64,000 nt of DNA from Barthelona sp. PCE (Eukaryota > Metamonada: BaSk clade): NCBI GenBank assembly GCA_040285745.1, contig JAUFOR010000002.1:1-64000 (forward strand). Reading direction: 5' to 3'. This document shows, in pieces, positions 19,907 to 30,600 of this stretch; position 1 is the first letter of the stretch, and each line of letters starts with the position of its first letter. The notes beneath the pieces are model-generated. The model was not told the origin of the DNA. It did not search any database and worked only from the letters and a program-made list of their open reading frames with translations. A program made the translations under genes and the position numbers.

Positions 19907-21847
19907 ATGCAGTTTCTTGAAACAGACGGTTTCTATAGTTGCACAGCGCATTTTGCAGATGCAAGTGAAGACCAGCCTCAATGGATGAGTCTAGGGGAGG
20001 GTATGCTGAGTATTTATGATGGTAACCTCGAGTTTAAACCTTATAGTGACAGTGACGGATTCAACATCCCACTGTCCTTAGGGTTTGAGTATGCAGGAGG
20101 CACTACTATTAGCTACCGATCATTTGGAGCACAAGAAGATTATTATTGCTTTGTAATGAGCTCCTATTCACATGCCTGCGGTTTACTAAATGCGATATAT
20201 AAGGATCTTGATGAATATGTTGAGTTTCCAGAGCCCACAGTGGAAAATATTGATGTCCTCACAGCTCGTTTGGAAGGTCTCTCAGCTGAGGGTAAATACG
20301 TGGTTATTCCACCGGCAATCCTTCGCGACAGCTTTGTTTTACTAACTAATTTGGCTGAACTGTTGCAGGATAATGTCGACGATGAATCTTTAAAGCGAAA
20401 GGTCATGAATTTCTTATTTAACGCGCTTGGATGCGTTCCAACGGACGTCTTTAACTTTATTGCGGCAGATGACGCATTATTCGAGTCGCTGGCGTTTCTG
20501 TGCAGCCATGACGCTGACATCCCACAACACCACCGAGTTTCATGGCTTGAGTATCTCACCGACCACGCCCCCTCCACGCCGTTCATTCTCTCGCATGAAC
20601 TTCACGCCCTTGCGGTTAGGGCGTACAGATTGAATATGATGAAAGACTCATTGCTAACGCGCTTCATGGACAGACTGACGCTTCCGCTCCAGGCCTTCAC
20701 AAGCGACACGTTCTCCGTCTCCCTCGCGCTGGCTGAGATATACGCTGCTGTTCTTGTGCACTCAGACTTCATCAACGACAAAAACGCCGACGAGCTGGCA
20801 GTTGCCCTCAAGACACATAACAGTGAGTTCATATCGCGCTTCTTCGCTGCTCTGTGCAACATGTTGATGAAGAGCTCGTGCGATCTGAGACCATTTTTCG
20901 ACAACTGCAGGAGACATGGCTTCTTTGACAGATTGGTGGACTATCTTCTTTCGTTTGAGAAAACGGCATCGAACCCGTCAACAGAAACGCTGTGCGCGAT
21001 CCTGAGCGTTGTTTCGTTTGTCGATCAGACATCAAAGAACATAGAGCAGTCTTTGAAGGAGTCGCTTAGTCATGCGCTGCTCCACATAGCAATTGTTTTC
21101 GACGATGTTGGTTTAGTGTCGACGGCTCTCGATGCTATGAGACAGATTGTCGAGCTTGAATCCTTCGGGTCAGTTGTCCAAGCGATTGCAGCAGCTATGC
21201 CACAGGTTTCAAAGACGTGTCTTAGCTACATACTGCGTTTCGTCCTTTCCTTCGTCAATGATAACGTATCAATGGCTGTGCGGTCCAGTGTATGTGTTTT
21301 CTCGTCCGCACACTTGTTTCCCTTTGTCGTAAACGGGATTGATAGTTGTTCAGAAAATCTTTCCCTCATGGTGACTTTAAATCGCATGTTTTCATTTCAC
21401 ATCCAGTGTTTCTACATGTTATTCACGAACAAAGATGTCGAGGATCTCAAGAAAGTATATGCAACTCTCGAATCTGTTGGCGAGAAAAAAAATAACACCG
21501 TACTGCTAGGTTCTTACACAACGATGCGTGATACGTTTAAAAACTTCTTGGAGGTACTAGAGGCCCAACAAAACGCAAAGAAGGTACCTGTCCAGATACA
21601 GTCGCTTGAAGACGACGATTGGTTGATGGCTTCAAGTCCCTCTGTGGATAAGGCAACCCCGGTTGAGGATTTTGATGACCCAGACTTTACAGACATCAAC
21701 TCCGAGGAACAGGATGATGATTTGGATGAAGAGGATAAAGAGGAGCTTATTAGTCCCATGCAGTTTAAGAGGCAGGCGTCGTCTCGCGCTGCCGATGCAT
21801 TTCTTATTGGTACACCTCCTCCAAAGGCACAGCGTACCTTTATCTAA
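19907..21847 (+). CDS. PPP4R3/SMEK-like regulatory subunit of protein phosphatase 4
   Basis: 646 residues from the ATG at 19907. The start forms a beta-rich region like the PH/EVH1-like fold of the family, followed by a long helical repeat region (about 150-560). The pattern with Phe-Ile-Ala-Ala-Asp-Asp, then Pro-Gln-His-His, then Tyr-Arg-Leu-Asn-Met-Met-Lys-Asp lines up with the SMEK domain's FADD...PQPKRH...YRVQYIQD blocks. The C-terminus is acidic with Asp/Glu runs (about 585-620), as in PPP4R3. In other eukaryotes this subunit directs PP4 to substrates in DNA repair and centrosome control. The N-terminal strand is short, so a small upstream exon or an earlier start is possible. Confidence 0.75.
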   Translation: MQFLETDGFYSCTAHFADASEDQPQWMSLGEGMLSIYDGNLEFKPYSDSDGFNIPLSLGFEYAGGTTISYRSFGAQEDYYCFVMSSYSHACGLLNAIYKDLDEYVEFPEPTVENIDVLTARLEGLSAEGKYVVIPPAILRDSFVLLTNLAELLQDNVDDESLKRKVMNFLFNALGCVPTDVFNFIAADDALFESLAFLCSHDADIPQHHRVSWLEYLTDHAPSTPFILSHELHALAVRAYRLNMMKDSLLTRFMDRLTLPLQAFTSDTFSVSLALAEIYAAVLVHSDFINDKNADELAVALKTHNSEFISRFFAALCNMLMKSSCDLRPFFDNCRRHGFFDRLVDYLLSFEKTASNPSTETLCAILSVVSFVDQTSKNIEQSLKESLSHALLHIAIVFDDVGLVSTALDAMRQIVELESFGSVVQAIAAAMPQVSKTCLSYILRFVLSFVNDNVSMAVRSSVCVFSSAHLFPFVVNGIDSCSENLSLMVTLNRMFSFHIQCFYMLFTNKDVEDLKKVYATLESVGEKKNNTVLLGSYTTMRDTFKNFLEVLEAQQNAKKVPVQIQSLEDDDWLMASSPSVDKATPVEDFDDPDFTDINSEEQDDDLDEEDKEELISPMQFKRQASSRAADAFLIGTPPPKAQRTFI

Positions 21848-21927
21848 CGCGTTATCAACACATAGCACCAGTTTAATAAATACATAGCACCAATGAATAG
21901 AACTGTTAACAATATAATTCCATGAAG

Positions 21928-23160
21928 CTAAAACTCAACAAGATCAGCCAGTGCCATGCCCACAGATGTTCCAAGACGCTGATACGTTGCGGGAGTGTAC
22001 GGTTCGATACGGTTGGCCTCCCTCATACCAAAGAAGCTGACCTCCAACGTGTAGCAGTTGGACTGGAGCTCCTGGCCCATTACATATCGCCCCGTGCCCA
22101 TTTTGTTGGCATCGTTGACATATTTGCTGTTTGCGCTCGAGAAATCAAGCGCATACCGTGACAGAAGGCGGGGAAACATGAGAGCGTACTCCGATGGTCG
22201 GGATCCCGTGCTGTTTCCGTAGACGAATGAGTTGAACACGGTGGAGTGCGCATGTATATCCACAAAAAGACGCAGACTCAACCCTGGATCGTTGTCCAAT
22301 TCAAGAAGGAATTTCTTCATGGCACTGATTGTGGGGCACAGCGTCTCTGATGCGTCGTTCCAGCACCTGTTCAGATCTTGGCCATAGCTGTCGCTGCGGT
22401 AGTTGCCCAGAAAAACGCCGTCGGGGTTGAGCATCGGCACGAGGAAAACAATAGAGTTATTGCGAATGTACTGGGCCCTTGGGTGGTTTGAAAGTAGAAA
22501 CTTAAGCAGTCCGTGCATGATGAAACTTGACGGTGTCTCTCCTGGGTGGACACGTGCTGAAAAAACAAAAACGGGAGGCTGGAAGGCTTTGCAAAAATTA
22601 TCAATTCGGATAAGATCAACACGCCTGTTAAAGACTGTGCGACATAGCAACGTGCGTGTGACAAACGGGTAGTCCTGTTGTTCAATGTGAAAAAGAGATC
22701 TTTGGAGCTGTGTGTAGGAAAAAGGGAAAGTGTATGCGAAGAAATAGGAGTCCGCTGGATCTGCGAATTTAAAGAGAAATGACATTGTGTTTTCGTCATT
22801 ATAATGATAATAGAATACATAAGGGGCTGGCAATCGACGCCATTCAAGATAAGTACTTGACCGCACTACTGGAGACATGCCATGTCGATAGAGACTACGT
22901 GTCTTACAGAATCCCTTAACATGAAAGAGAACAGTCTGATTGCGTTCGGCACCGAAAACCTGGAAATAAAACCATAGTTTCTGCCGTCTGTTGCCCGTGT
23001 CCGGCCGTATGGTTAACGAATACTCGTTGTTGTTCACACGAGTGACGGTATCTAGATTACCAGAGTCGAAATGGCAACTGAAATTTAGTGGAGGACTCAA
23101 AGAGATGAAACCTGGAGCATTCTTTACGTCTGTGCAGACTACCTCTCGTTTACGTCGCAT
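21928..23160 (-). CDS. cytosolic carboxypeptidase (CCP/AGBL, M14 family)
   Basis: 410 residues with the N-terminal beta domain typical of CCPs (about 25-150, beginning near FDSGNL) and an M14 zinc peptidase domain (about 155-405). Zinc ligands are His205 and Glu208 in HPGET and His303 in DIHAHS; Asn264-Arg265 in DLNRCW bind the substrate carboxylate; the catalytic Glu373 is in YTLEVSFFG. These enzymes remove glutamate from tubulin tails and other proteins, which fits a flagellated cell. It is shorter than animal CCP1 and near the size of CCP5/CCP6. It is divergent from the next gene, sharing 99 bp of upstream DNA. Confidence 0.92.
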   Translation of the reverse strand: MRRKREVVCTDVKNAPGFISLSPPLNFSCHFDSGNLDTVTRVNNNEYSLTIRPDTGNRRQKLWFYFQVFGAERNQTVLFHVKGFCKTRSLYRHGMSPVVRSSTYLEWRRLPAPYVFYYHYNDENTMSFLFKFADPADSYFFAYTFPFSYTQLQRSLFHIEQQDYPFVTRTLLCRTVFNRRVDLIRIDNFCKAFQPPVFVFSARVHPGETPSSFIMHGLLKFLLSNHPRAQYIRNNSIVFLVPMLNPDGVFLGNYRSDSYGQDLNRCWNDASETLCPTISAMKKFLLELDNDPGLSLRLFVDIHAHSTVFNSFVYGNSTGSRPSEYALMFPRLLSRYALDFSSANSKYVNDANKMGTGRYVMGQELQSNCYTLEVSFFGMREANRIEPYTPATYQRLGTSVGMALADLVEF

Positions 23161-23259
23161 TCAGTCGATGAGTGAAGCGCAAATAAGGTAATATGTTTGT
23201 TTACATGTTGACTGTTTCTCTTCCTTTTTCATTTTATTTTCACACTCGAAACACACACA
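23161..23259. promoter_or_regulatory. shared divergent promoter region
   Basis: Only 99 bp lie between the ATG of the carboxypeptidase (minus) and the ATG at 23260 (plus), so both promoters must fit here. On the minus strand TTCACTCATC stands about 12 bases from its ATG; on the plus strand TTTTCACACTC stands about 20 bases from the ATG. Both resemble the TCAC(A/T)YT motif seen ahead of several other genes in the window. Confidence 0.4.
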
Positions 23260-24540
23260 ATGGGGATATCAGAATTCAACCGTGCATGCGATGCATTTAT
23301 TGATGGTGATCTTAATGAGATGGTCACACTTTTGGACTGCCTTCGGGATATGAGTATATATGAGGAGGTTTACACACGCCTACCCCTTGTTTTGGAGCGT
23401 GGGCTGCGTGATTTCTTTGATGAACTTGAACCTGTGATGTTAACACAACGCGAGGCCATTACAAGTGAGGTTCTAGGTCATATTGTTGATGGTTTCCATG
23501 ACATCATGGTCATATTATCAGAGGTTTTCGTTACAACTGAGGATGTTCCGGTTGCAGTGAATGTTTTTGTTTGTTTTCATGCTTGTATCAATCTTTATTC
23601 CAAGATAGCAGGCTCATCTGTTTTCCCATTCAAGTATTTCCGTGCTTTCTTTGGTAATTTTGTCGTACTAGATCCATATGATGAGAGTTGTCAAATCCAG
23701 TACCAACAACTAAAAGGTATTGCCAAGATCAACGGTGATGTTGCGTACTATCTTGTTGAGCTCATTAATGAGATGCCAGACCTCCGCGTGCTCATCCCAG
23801 TACTTCCAAACGATATTGATGATGCGGGTCGCCTTGTTGAGGTGAGGAGTGTTCCCAGCTACACAAAATACGCAAGTGCATTTGTCAGATGTGTCGTTCA
23901 GTTCCTTGGAGACCCTCCAAAATGGCTGCTGGACGATCTGGAGCAGAGGGTATCGACCTTGAGGAATGCTGAAATCATTTACCCAGCCCTTCTTGACTTG
24001 TTTAAGCGCAGCGAAGACTTTGAGCTCCTACCTCTCCTGCTTCTGTTCATCTTGGGCCACAATCTTGACGTTGAGAGCCTATTTGACATTCTTCTGCATC
24101 GGCTCACCCCTCCACTTGAATACGTTTTACCAGAGGCACTCTTCATTGTCCTCAAGTCAGAAACGCTGTCTGTGGCGCAGGTAAGCGACTTTGTTACTAA
24201 CCTGTTTGAGCTGTGCCTCGAGGCAGAACCTCACGTTGTGCTGCGGGTTCTAACATTTTTCAACTCCATTTTACTTAAACACGAACGTCTTGTAACGCTG
24301 ATTAACCAAAAACGTGAATCAAAGGACGAGCCAGACCATACGCTACAGCAGTTACCAGCATTTCTCAGACATCCGCTGTGGCTCGTGCGACACGTCGCAG
24401 GTCGGTTCAAGGACTACATTGAGCACAGACCGGAGTTGATCTTAACTGCAAAAGAAATGGTCGAGGTTGAGGCTAAGAAAAAAGCTGTGCCTGATATCAA
24501 GTACACAAATGCAATGCCAGATATTTTCGCTTGGGAATAG
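23260..24540 (+). CDS. unrecognised helical-repeat protein
   Basis: 426 residues predicted from composition to be almost all helical, with repeated pairs of Leu-rich helices about 35-45 residues long as in ARM/HEAT-type folds. There is no signal peptide, membrane segment or known motif. The C-terminal 40 residues are charged and end in Ala-Trp-Glu. Its tail is only 12 bp from the tail of the DNAJC21 gene on the other strand. It could be a scaffold subunit of a larger complex; I do not recognise a family. Confidence 0.8.
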   Translation: MGISEFNRACDAFIDGDLNEMVTLLDCLRDMSIYEEVYTRLPLVLERGLRDFFDELEPVMLTQREAITSEVLGHIVDGFHDIMVILSEVFVTTEDVPVAVNVFVCFHACINLYSKIAGSSVFPFKYFRAFFGNFVVLDPYDESCQIQYQQLKGIAKINGDVAYYLVELINEMPDLRVLIPVLPNDIDDAGRLVEVRSVPSYTKYASAFVRCVVQFLGDPPKWLLDDLEQRVSTLRNAEIIYPALLDLFKRSEDFELLPLLLLFILGHNLDVESLFDILLHRLTPPLEYVLPEALFIVLKSETLSVAQVSDFVTNLFELCLEAEPHVVLRVLTFFNSILLKHERLVTLINQKRESKDEPDHTLQQLPAFLRHPLWLVRHVAGRFKDYIEHRPELILTAKEMVEVEAKKKAVPDIKYTNAMPDIFAWE

Positions 24541-24552
24541 AAAGTAAATTAC

Positions 24553-25908
24553 CTAACGTCTACGCTTCTTCTTCTTTTTTTTCCCACCTTCCTCAACATG
24601 AAGTGCATGTCCTAATTCACGTACATGTTCAAACAGTGCATTACGTGTTGTAAACACTTCGCCACAAACATTACATGCGAAGGAGCCAGCACCGGCGGCC
24701 TTCTTTGCCTTTCTCTTCTCCTTTCTCTTCTGTCTCTTCTCATTACGGCGTTGCTGCTGCTGTTCCTCATCATCACTGTCAATCATTGGGTTTCCTAAAG
24801 CGTCCAGTTTCACATTCTTTTCGGTCTTGGTCCTGCGGGGCTCTTCCTCAGCAGAACGCTTCTTTGCCTTACGCGCCTTTTTGTTTTTTTTTTGAGTACG
24901 CTGCTCCACCATGCGTAGATGTTGTCCACTTTGCATATGAGCTTCGTAGTGTACTTCATCAGTGAAGCGCACATTACAAACGAGACAGTTGAAGCTCTTG
25001 TTACCACCATTTTTCTTTCCTTTCTTATTCTTCTTGTTGCGCTTTTCTGTGGGGTTGAAGAGCTCCTCAGCCTTTGTCAGGTATTCATCCATTCCATTGC
25101 TAATGCCCTGGCGCTCCCTTTCGGTCTCAATTCGCGCCTGCTGCTCCTCCCACTTCTTCTGTTCAAGCGCTTGTTCAATGAGTCTCTCCTCAGCTTGCTG
25201 CTGCATCCGTATCTCCCTTTGCATCTCATCCGTCTGCCTGCGCTCCTCTTCTGCAGCAACAAGATCGTGCCAACGCGGGTCTCTGCGCTGAACAAACAAG
25301 ATGAGCTCGCGAACCAACTGGTTAAACTTCTTTCGCTCTTCTTTCCTTGCTTTGTTGTTCTCTTTCTCGATCCAGCGGCGCTCATAGCGGTTGTTGCCAT
25401 CGCGAGTGTCCCAGACATCGACCCACGAGAACGTTTGGCTTGAACTGAACTGACCCCAACGTGTGTAGAAGGTTTTGACATTTGAGAGATTACTGCCTGC
25501 TCTTCCAAAGGCAGGCAGATCACTGCCCTCCTCGCGGTTGATCGTATTAAAGACAAAATTGTAAACACCAAAGAAACCCTCCTCATCATCTTCAAAACCT
25601 TTATAACAAGCACTGGTGAAATACTTGTTGAGGTTAAGGCTTGAAGCCTCATGATTCGCGTTAGGGTTCAGAATCTCCTCCTTGTGCTGATCATACCAAG
25701 CCCGTTCATGAGGATCTGAAAGAATTTCATACGCATTTTGCATTGCTGCATACATCTCCTGGGCAACTTCCTTATTATCCCGGTTTCGATCCGGATGGAG
25801 CTCCATGCACAGTCTTCTATATGCCTTCTTCAATGCTTTCGCATCACAGTTCTCTAACACCCCCATTATTTCATAGTAGCATCTTTTGCGCTCATTGGTC
25901 CCGGACAT
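24553..25908 (-). CDS. DNAJC21/JJJ1, ribosome-biogenesis J-protein
   Basis: 451 residues from the ATG at 25908. An N-terminal J domain (about 10-75) has the HPD motif at 38-40, needed to stimulate Hsp70. A charged coiled-coil segment with WRWIEKEN-like core follows, then two C2H2 zinc fingers (about 310-335 and 410-435) each with Phe-x-Cys-x-x-Cys and a terminal His pair, and a poly-basic tail. J domain plus two such fingers is diagnostic of DNAJC21/JJJ1, which helps recycle factors during maturation of the large ribosomal subunit. Start codons upstream of 25908 are not ATG. The gene is divergent from PP5. Confidence 0.92.
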   Translation of the reverse strand: MSGTNERKRCYYEIMGVLENCDAKALKKAYRRLCMELHPDRNRDNKEVAQEMYAAMQNAYEILSDPHERAWYDQHKEEILNPNANHEASSLNLNKYFTSACYKGFEDDEEGFFGVYNFVFNTINREEGSDLPAFGRAGSNLSNVKTFYTRWGQFSSSQTFSWVDVWDTRDGNNRYERRWIEKENNKARKEERKKFNQLVRELILFVQRRDPRWHDLVAAEEERRQTDEMQREIRMQQQAEERLIEQALEQKKWEEQQARIETERERQGISNGMDEYLTKAEELFNPTEKRNKKNKKGKKNGGNKSFNCLVCNVRFTDEVHYEAHMQSGQHLRMVEQRTQKKNKKARKAKKRSAEEEPRRTKTEKNVKLDALGNPMIDSDDEEQQQQRRNEKRQKRKEKRKAKKAAGAGSFACNVCGEVFTTRNALFEHVRELGHALHVEEGGKKKKKKRRR

Positions 25909-26034
25909 TTCTGCTTTTAAGTCTCTATGTGACCACTGAAAAGGAATGAATAATAAATTGTGAATTCGCAAATCCAGAAAAGTTATTTTTCACTCCTTTC
26001 TAACACTGAACTTTATGTGTACCCCACTATAACT
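25909..26034. promoter_or_regulatory. shared divergent promoter region
   Basis: 126 bp separate the ATG codons of DNAJC21 (minus) and PP5 (plus). TTTTTCACTCCTTTC near 25986-26000 lies about 40 bases before the PP5 ATG, and GGTCACATAG lies about 25 bases before the DNAJC21 ATG on the other strand. Both match the TCAC(A/T)YT word seen at other starts. Confidence 0.4.
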
Positions 26035-27501
26035 ATGACATTAACAGCAGAAGAGCACTCTCAGACAACTACATTAACCGCTGAGGTACAATCACAGAAT
26101 TTCAAGGCACAAGGAAACCAGTATTTTAAGGCTGGTCAGCTTGACGAGGCTATTAGTGCCTATACTCAAGGAATTGGTCTTTTTGAGACAGCCATTCTTT
26201 ATGCAAACAGAGCCGCCGTTCACCTCAAAAAAGGCTCATTCCGTCTGGCATTCCTTGACGCTGAAAAAGCCATTCTTTTTGACCCCGAATATACCAAGGC
26301 ATTTTACAGACGTGGATGTGCTTATTTGGGCATGCTCGAATTCGAGAATGGTCTTAAGGATTTTAAGATGGTCGTAGCAAGTCATCCAAGCGATCCCTTT
26401 GCTCGAAAGAAGCTCACTCAATGTCGTTCTTTACTCAAGAAGCTACGTATGCGTGAAATGCTCGTACACGATAGTAACCCTTTCCTTGAGAAAGAGGCAT
26501 TCTTTACAGAAAGTATTCCGAAGGGTTACGACCGCTACGTGCTCCCCACAATCACAGAGATCCCTAACATGACATGGGAGGACGTGATGGAGATGGTTGA
26601 CGCGTTTGAGAATCCTTCTAATAAGCTGCACTGGTCCCAGCTCAGACCCCTTCTCCGTGCGTGTTATAACATCTTAAAGGAGGAGAACACCGTTGTTAGG
26701 GTTAGCTGCGACGAGGCTGTTGTTTTTGGCGACACACACGGACAATTTTTTGACCTTGCTGCTGTTCTCAGACGCGGTGAAGAGTGTACTCCAGAGCGTC
26801 CCTTCATCTTCCTGGGCGACTATGTCGACCGTGGAGACCACAGCACAGAAATTCTGGCAGTTCTTATGGTTTTGAAGGTGCGCAATCCCAGTTCCATTAT
26901 TATTCTCAGAGGAAACCACGAATCTTCACAACTCTCTTCCATGTTTGGGTTCCAGGGAGAAGTGGAGGCTAAATACAGCGATAGCCTCATCCCTCTGTTC
27001 ACACACCTTTTCTTTGCCATGCCACTGTGTGCCGTAGTTAACGACACATATTTCTGCGTTCACGGTGGGTTGCCTGTTACCACGACTGATATGTCGGATC
27101 TCGAATCCATTGATAGATTCCATGAGGTCCCTTCTGACGGACCCTTTGCACAGCTCATGTGGGCAGACCCTTCTAAGACCGTTGAGCGTGGCCCCAGTGA
27201 GCGTGGCCCAGGCTTTAGTGTGTTTGGCAAGGGTATTATTGATAGTTTCTTAGCAGATAACGATTTGGAATATGTCATCCGTGCTCATCAAGTCTTCCAG
27301 GAGGGCCACGAGTGGTTCCACGATAAGCTCTTGAGTATATTCAGTGCTCCAAATTATATGGGATCGCAAAACAACGCAGCTTGTGTTGCAATAGTTTCTA
27401 AGGGGCGTCCAGTCATTGAAACCTTTTCTTCCATTAACCATCCTAAGTCATCGCATCTCTCATACGTTAATAACTTCTCGCAGGGCTTTATGGGTCGTTA
27501 A
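26035..27501 (+). CDS. PPP5C: serine/threonine protein phosphatase 5 with TPR domain
   Basis: 488 residues, close to the 499 of human PP5. Three TPR repeats (about 22-125) bind the C-terminus of Hsp90; a linker helix follows, then the PPP catalytic domain. Metal and phosphate binding motifs are complete: GDTHGQ near 231, GDYVDRG near 260, GNHE near 293 and HGG near 342, then the C-terminal SAPNY. The Asp-Thr-His of the first motif replaces the usual Asp-x-His with a normal pattern for PP5. AATAAA lies about 8 bases after the stop. It dephosphorylates Hsp90 co-chaperones and clients in other eukaryotes. Confidence 0.95.
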   Translation: MTLTAEEHSQTTTLTAEVQSQNFKAQGNQYFKAGQLDEAISAYTQGIGLFETAILYANRAAVHLKKGSFRLAFLDAEKAILFDPEYTKAFYRRGCAYLGMLEFENGLKDFKMVVASHPSDPFARKKLTQCRSLLKKLRMREMLVHDSNPFLEKEAFFTESIPKGYDRYVLPTITEIPNMTWEDVMEMVDAFENPSNKLHWSQLRPLLRACYNILKEENTVVRVSCDEAVVFGDTHGQFFDLAAVLRRGEECTPERPFIFLGDYVDRGDHSTEILAVLMVLKVRNPSSIIILRGNHESSQLSSMFGFQGEVEAKYSDSLIPLFTHLFFAMPLCAVVNDTYFCVHGGLPVTTTDMSDLESIDRFHEVPSDGPFAQLMWADPSKTVERGPSERGPGFSVFGKGIIDSFLADNDLEYVIRAHQVFQEGHEWFHDKLLSIFSAPNYMGSQNNAACVAIVSKGRPVIETFSSINHPKSSHLSYVNNFSQGFMGR

Positions 27502-27642
27502 TATTCAATAAATTACTCAGGCTTTTTGCTTTTTCTTATACATTCATTTAGTGCTAATAAAATACTTTGTATAGCATTAAAAGTGGTATTCAAGGTAAGA
27601 TAAAATGATTTTTCGTTAAAAGAGTGTTGCTTTATTGTTTTA

Positions 27643-30600
27643 ATGGGTTTTCAAACGTTTTTGTTTCATTTTCTTTTTTTAGGGGCATTTGTTCAAGTTT
27701 TAGGAGCTCATTATCAGGAAAATTTTGTGTTCCAAGCAGAACCTGACAGTAATTTGGTAATCGTCATCAAAGTGGGTGAGAACAATGTGTTCAATTTGAG
27801 GGATACAGATGTCATACTGATGTGGGAACATCCCACACCAGCTTCTTCCATCTATATAAATAATTGTACTGGTGTAACTTTTCATATTAATAACACATTT
27901 ATGGTTCATGATCTCGTAAATTTCATCATAGAAGGATCAGATATCTCGGTGATACCCATTGAATCGAGAACAGAGCTTTCTATTTCAACGATTCTGCTTG
28001 AGATCTTCCGTTCAACTGTTCGGCAACCATTAGGCGGAATCTTCAGCGGAACAAAAGCCACAGTGTGGGGGTCAACTTTTGACAGCTTATCCTTACATTA
28101 CACAAATATCGATATAGCCGATACTCACTTGACCAAGTTTCTCGACGTTAATTGCAGAGAGCATATAATGCTCTCCGGTGTGCAGTTCGCAGAAGGGATG
28201 ATGAAAGTATTCATTACAGCCAATACAACATCGCTTAACAGGATTGGGGGTTTGCAATTCATGAATATTAAATCAAACGCTGTTTCATTTAATTGTTCAT
28301 CCGGGAACACGCTCACATTGAGTCTTTGGAGGAAGGACAGCACTGTGCATATCCATAACGCAACATTCAAGAGTATCATATTCACACACGGAGAAGATGG
28401 GTCGTTAAGCGTTGATGCCTTGAGCTTTGCGCAAATTGATATTGCAACAATCACAATAGAGGATATGGATATTGCCAACATTAAGATTACTAATATTGAG
28501 GTGAAAGTGTGGAGATCTAGGCCTGGTTGGTCTTTTATACGTTCCCTGGTTAGCCGTGTTGAGCTGACTGACAGTACCTTTAACAATGCATTTATAGCCT
28601 GGTTTCTCGTCACACAGAGCGAAATACGAAAGTTTGTTGTATTGAATACCACATTTTCAAATGTTTACTGTGATTTCAACAATATTAGCTTCTCTCCAAT
28701 TGGAGTACAGCGATTATCTTTAGTCGATGTGCATTTCAGCAATGTAAGAAGCATCGAGCCGTTGATCAAGAGTAATAATGTCCAACAAGCAGCGTTTGAC
28801 TCGGTTACGTTTGATCGTTCAGATATCCCAATCATCGCAAACGATTTCAGTCTGAACTCGGTAGTATTCAACTATGTTTCGTTCGGTGTTTCAATGCATG
28901 TGTCGATAATGGAGAACGTGTCGCTGACGAATTGCCATTCAAAGAGTGGCCTTCCCCTATTCACGTTCAAGGTTTTATTTGTGATGGATGTGAACATATC
29001 TTCATCAGTGCTTGAGCGTGTACTGTTCATGAGCCTCGAATTGTCAACGCATCAAATAGTATTCAACAGGTTAAACATCTATAATAGCTCAGTTGACACA
29101 TTCTTGATGAAGACTACAGGCACAGCAGTTAACGGTATTGTGGTGCAGAACGTAAACGTGACGGACACCACAATGAGTAGTTTTATCGATTTCAGCGAGA
29201 GGAGCAAGGTTTCCTTTTTCCTGTTAGAGTCTGTTACCTTTGATTTTTTCCGCTGTGGCGGTGTTATTCTGTTTAAAGCCTCATCACACGAGTTTATGCA
29301 GCAGAAAATCAACATACTAGACGTGCGTGTACGATCGTCGGTTTTTTCATATTTCCTTTTTGATGGAGGGGAAACAAAAAAGATCAGCATGGAAAATAGC
29401 AACATTGAGCTCTATGAGAATAGTGTAGGTTTCATTCTTTCTTCGACATCTCGGTCATTTTTTTTAGTCAACTCTTCACAGGTGTATGTTCATCAAAGGT
29501 CGCTTTTTGCCGCGCACATCTCATTTACAGAAGCAATATTCCACCTGTACGACTCTGTCTTCACCGTTGGAGAGTTAGAAGATATCCCATACATTTTTTA
29601 TGTGTTTAATGGGGATTTCATTTCAGATGACAACGTTACCATCATAGGGGGTCGAAGCTTGGTCAATAAGGTAAGAATGAGGGACGGATACACAATTTCG
29701 CGTATTGGCATCAACCGCATCACAGAATCATCTGTTGAGCTCGTGATTTCCTCTCACAACTTAATGTCTCACATGATAATTTTCTTTACGAGCAGTCCCT
29801 TTAGATGGGGATTTGTACACCTTGATGGGAGTGTGGCCTTACCTATCGAGCAGACCCAGGTACTTCAGGAGGGGTTATCAGTTACAGCTTTTGATGTCGA
29901 CGGAACTCTGCTATTTGTCGGTAACCCGCGACCAGTCGCGTGCCGTGGAGGCTTTGGTTGGTCAAATACTACACAAGCGTGCATTCCATGTTCTACTGGT
30001 TACCAGCAAATGCGGGTAACGAACAAACCACAGTGCCACATTGACGAACAGCTTCTTGGATTGGATTATATGGAGATTGATGCAGTAAGCGGCGCGTCAT
30101 ATCGTGTGAAACCTGGCTACTTTGTTAAAGAAATCAACCAGACCAGCGTTGCTCTCATTGATTGCATGAGTGAGTTCTGTACAGGTGGACAGGTTATCCC
30201 CGGACTCAGTGGCAAGCTTTCAGGATACTTTTTTTGGAGCGCTGATGAGCAGGTTGCTGTTGATCTAGTCTACAAGCACAACAATATTTCATACTCTGAG
30301 TTTACAGGATGTGCTCGAGGACATGAGGGTGTTGCATGCACACAGTGTACTGACGAACTTGCAATCAATGGTGTTGAGTTTATAGGATATCGTGCCATTA
30401 ATGGATGTATACTTGTGAAAAAAAGTGTCCTATGGGTTGTAACTCCTGTTCTCTGGTTGCAGTGTATTATTTTGTACCTATCCGTGCGGAATTTCCACAA
30501 GCTGGGTATGATTCCATGGACAAAGCTGCTGGGTGAGGATTTTGAAAGTGTGACGGACTACGAGGTCTTCCGTGTCCTTTCAACGGTCAAGGACTTTCTC

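Noticed and set aside
24919-25443. 174-residue plus-strand frame opposite DNAJC21
   Set aside because: Leu/Ser-rich antisense shadow of the charged coiled coil; no independent support.
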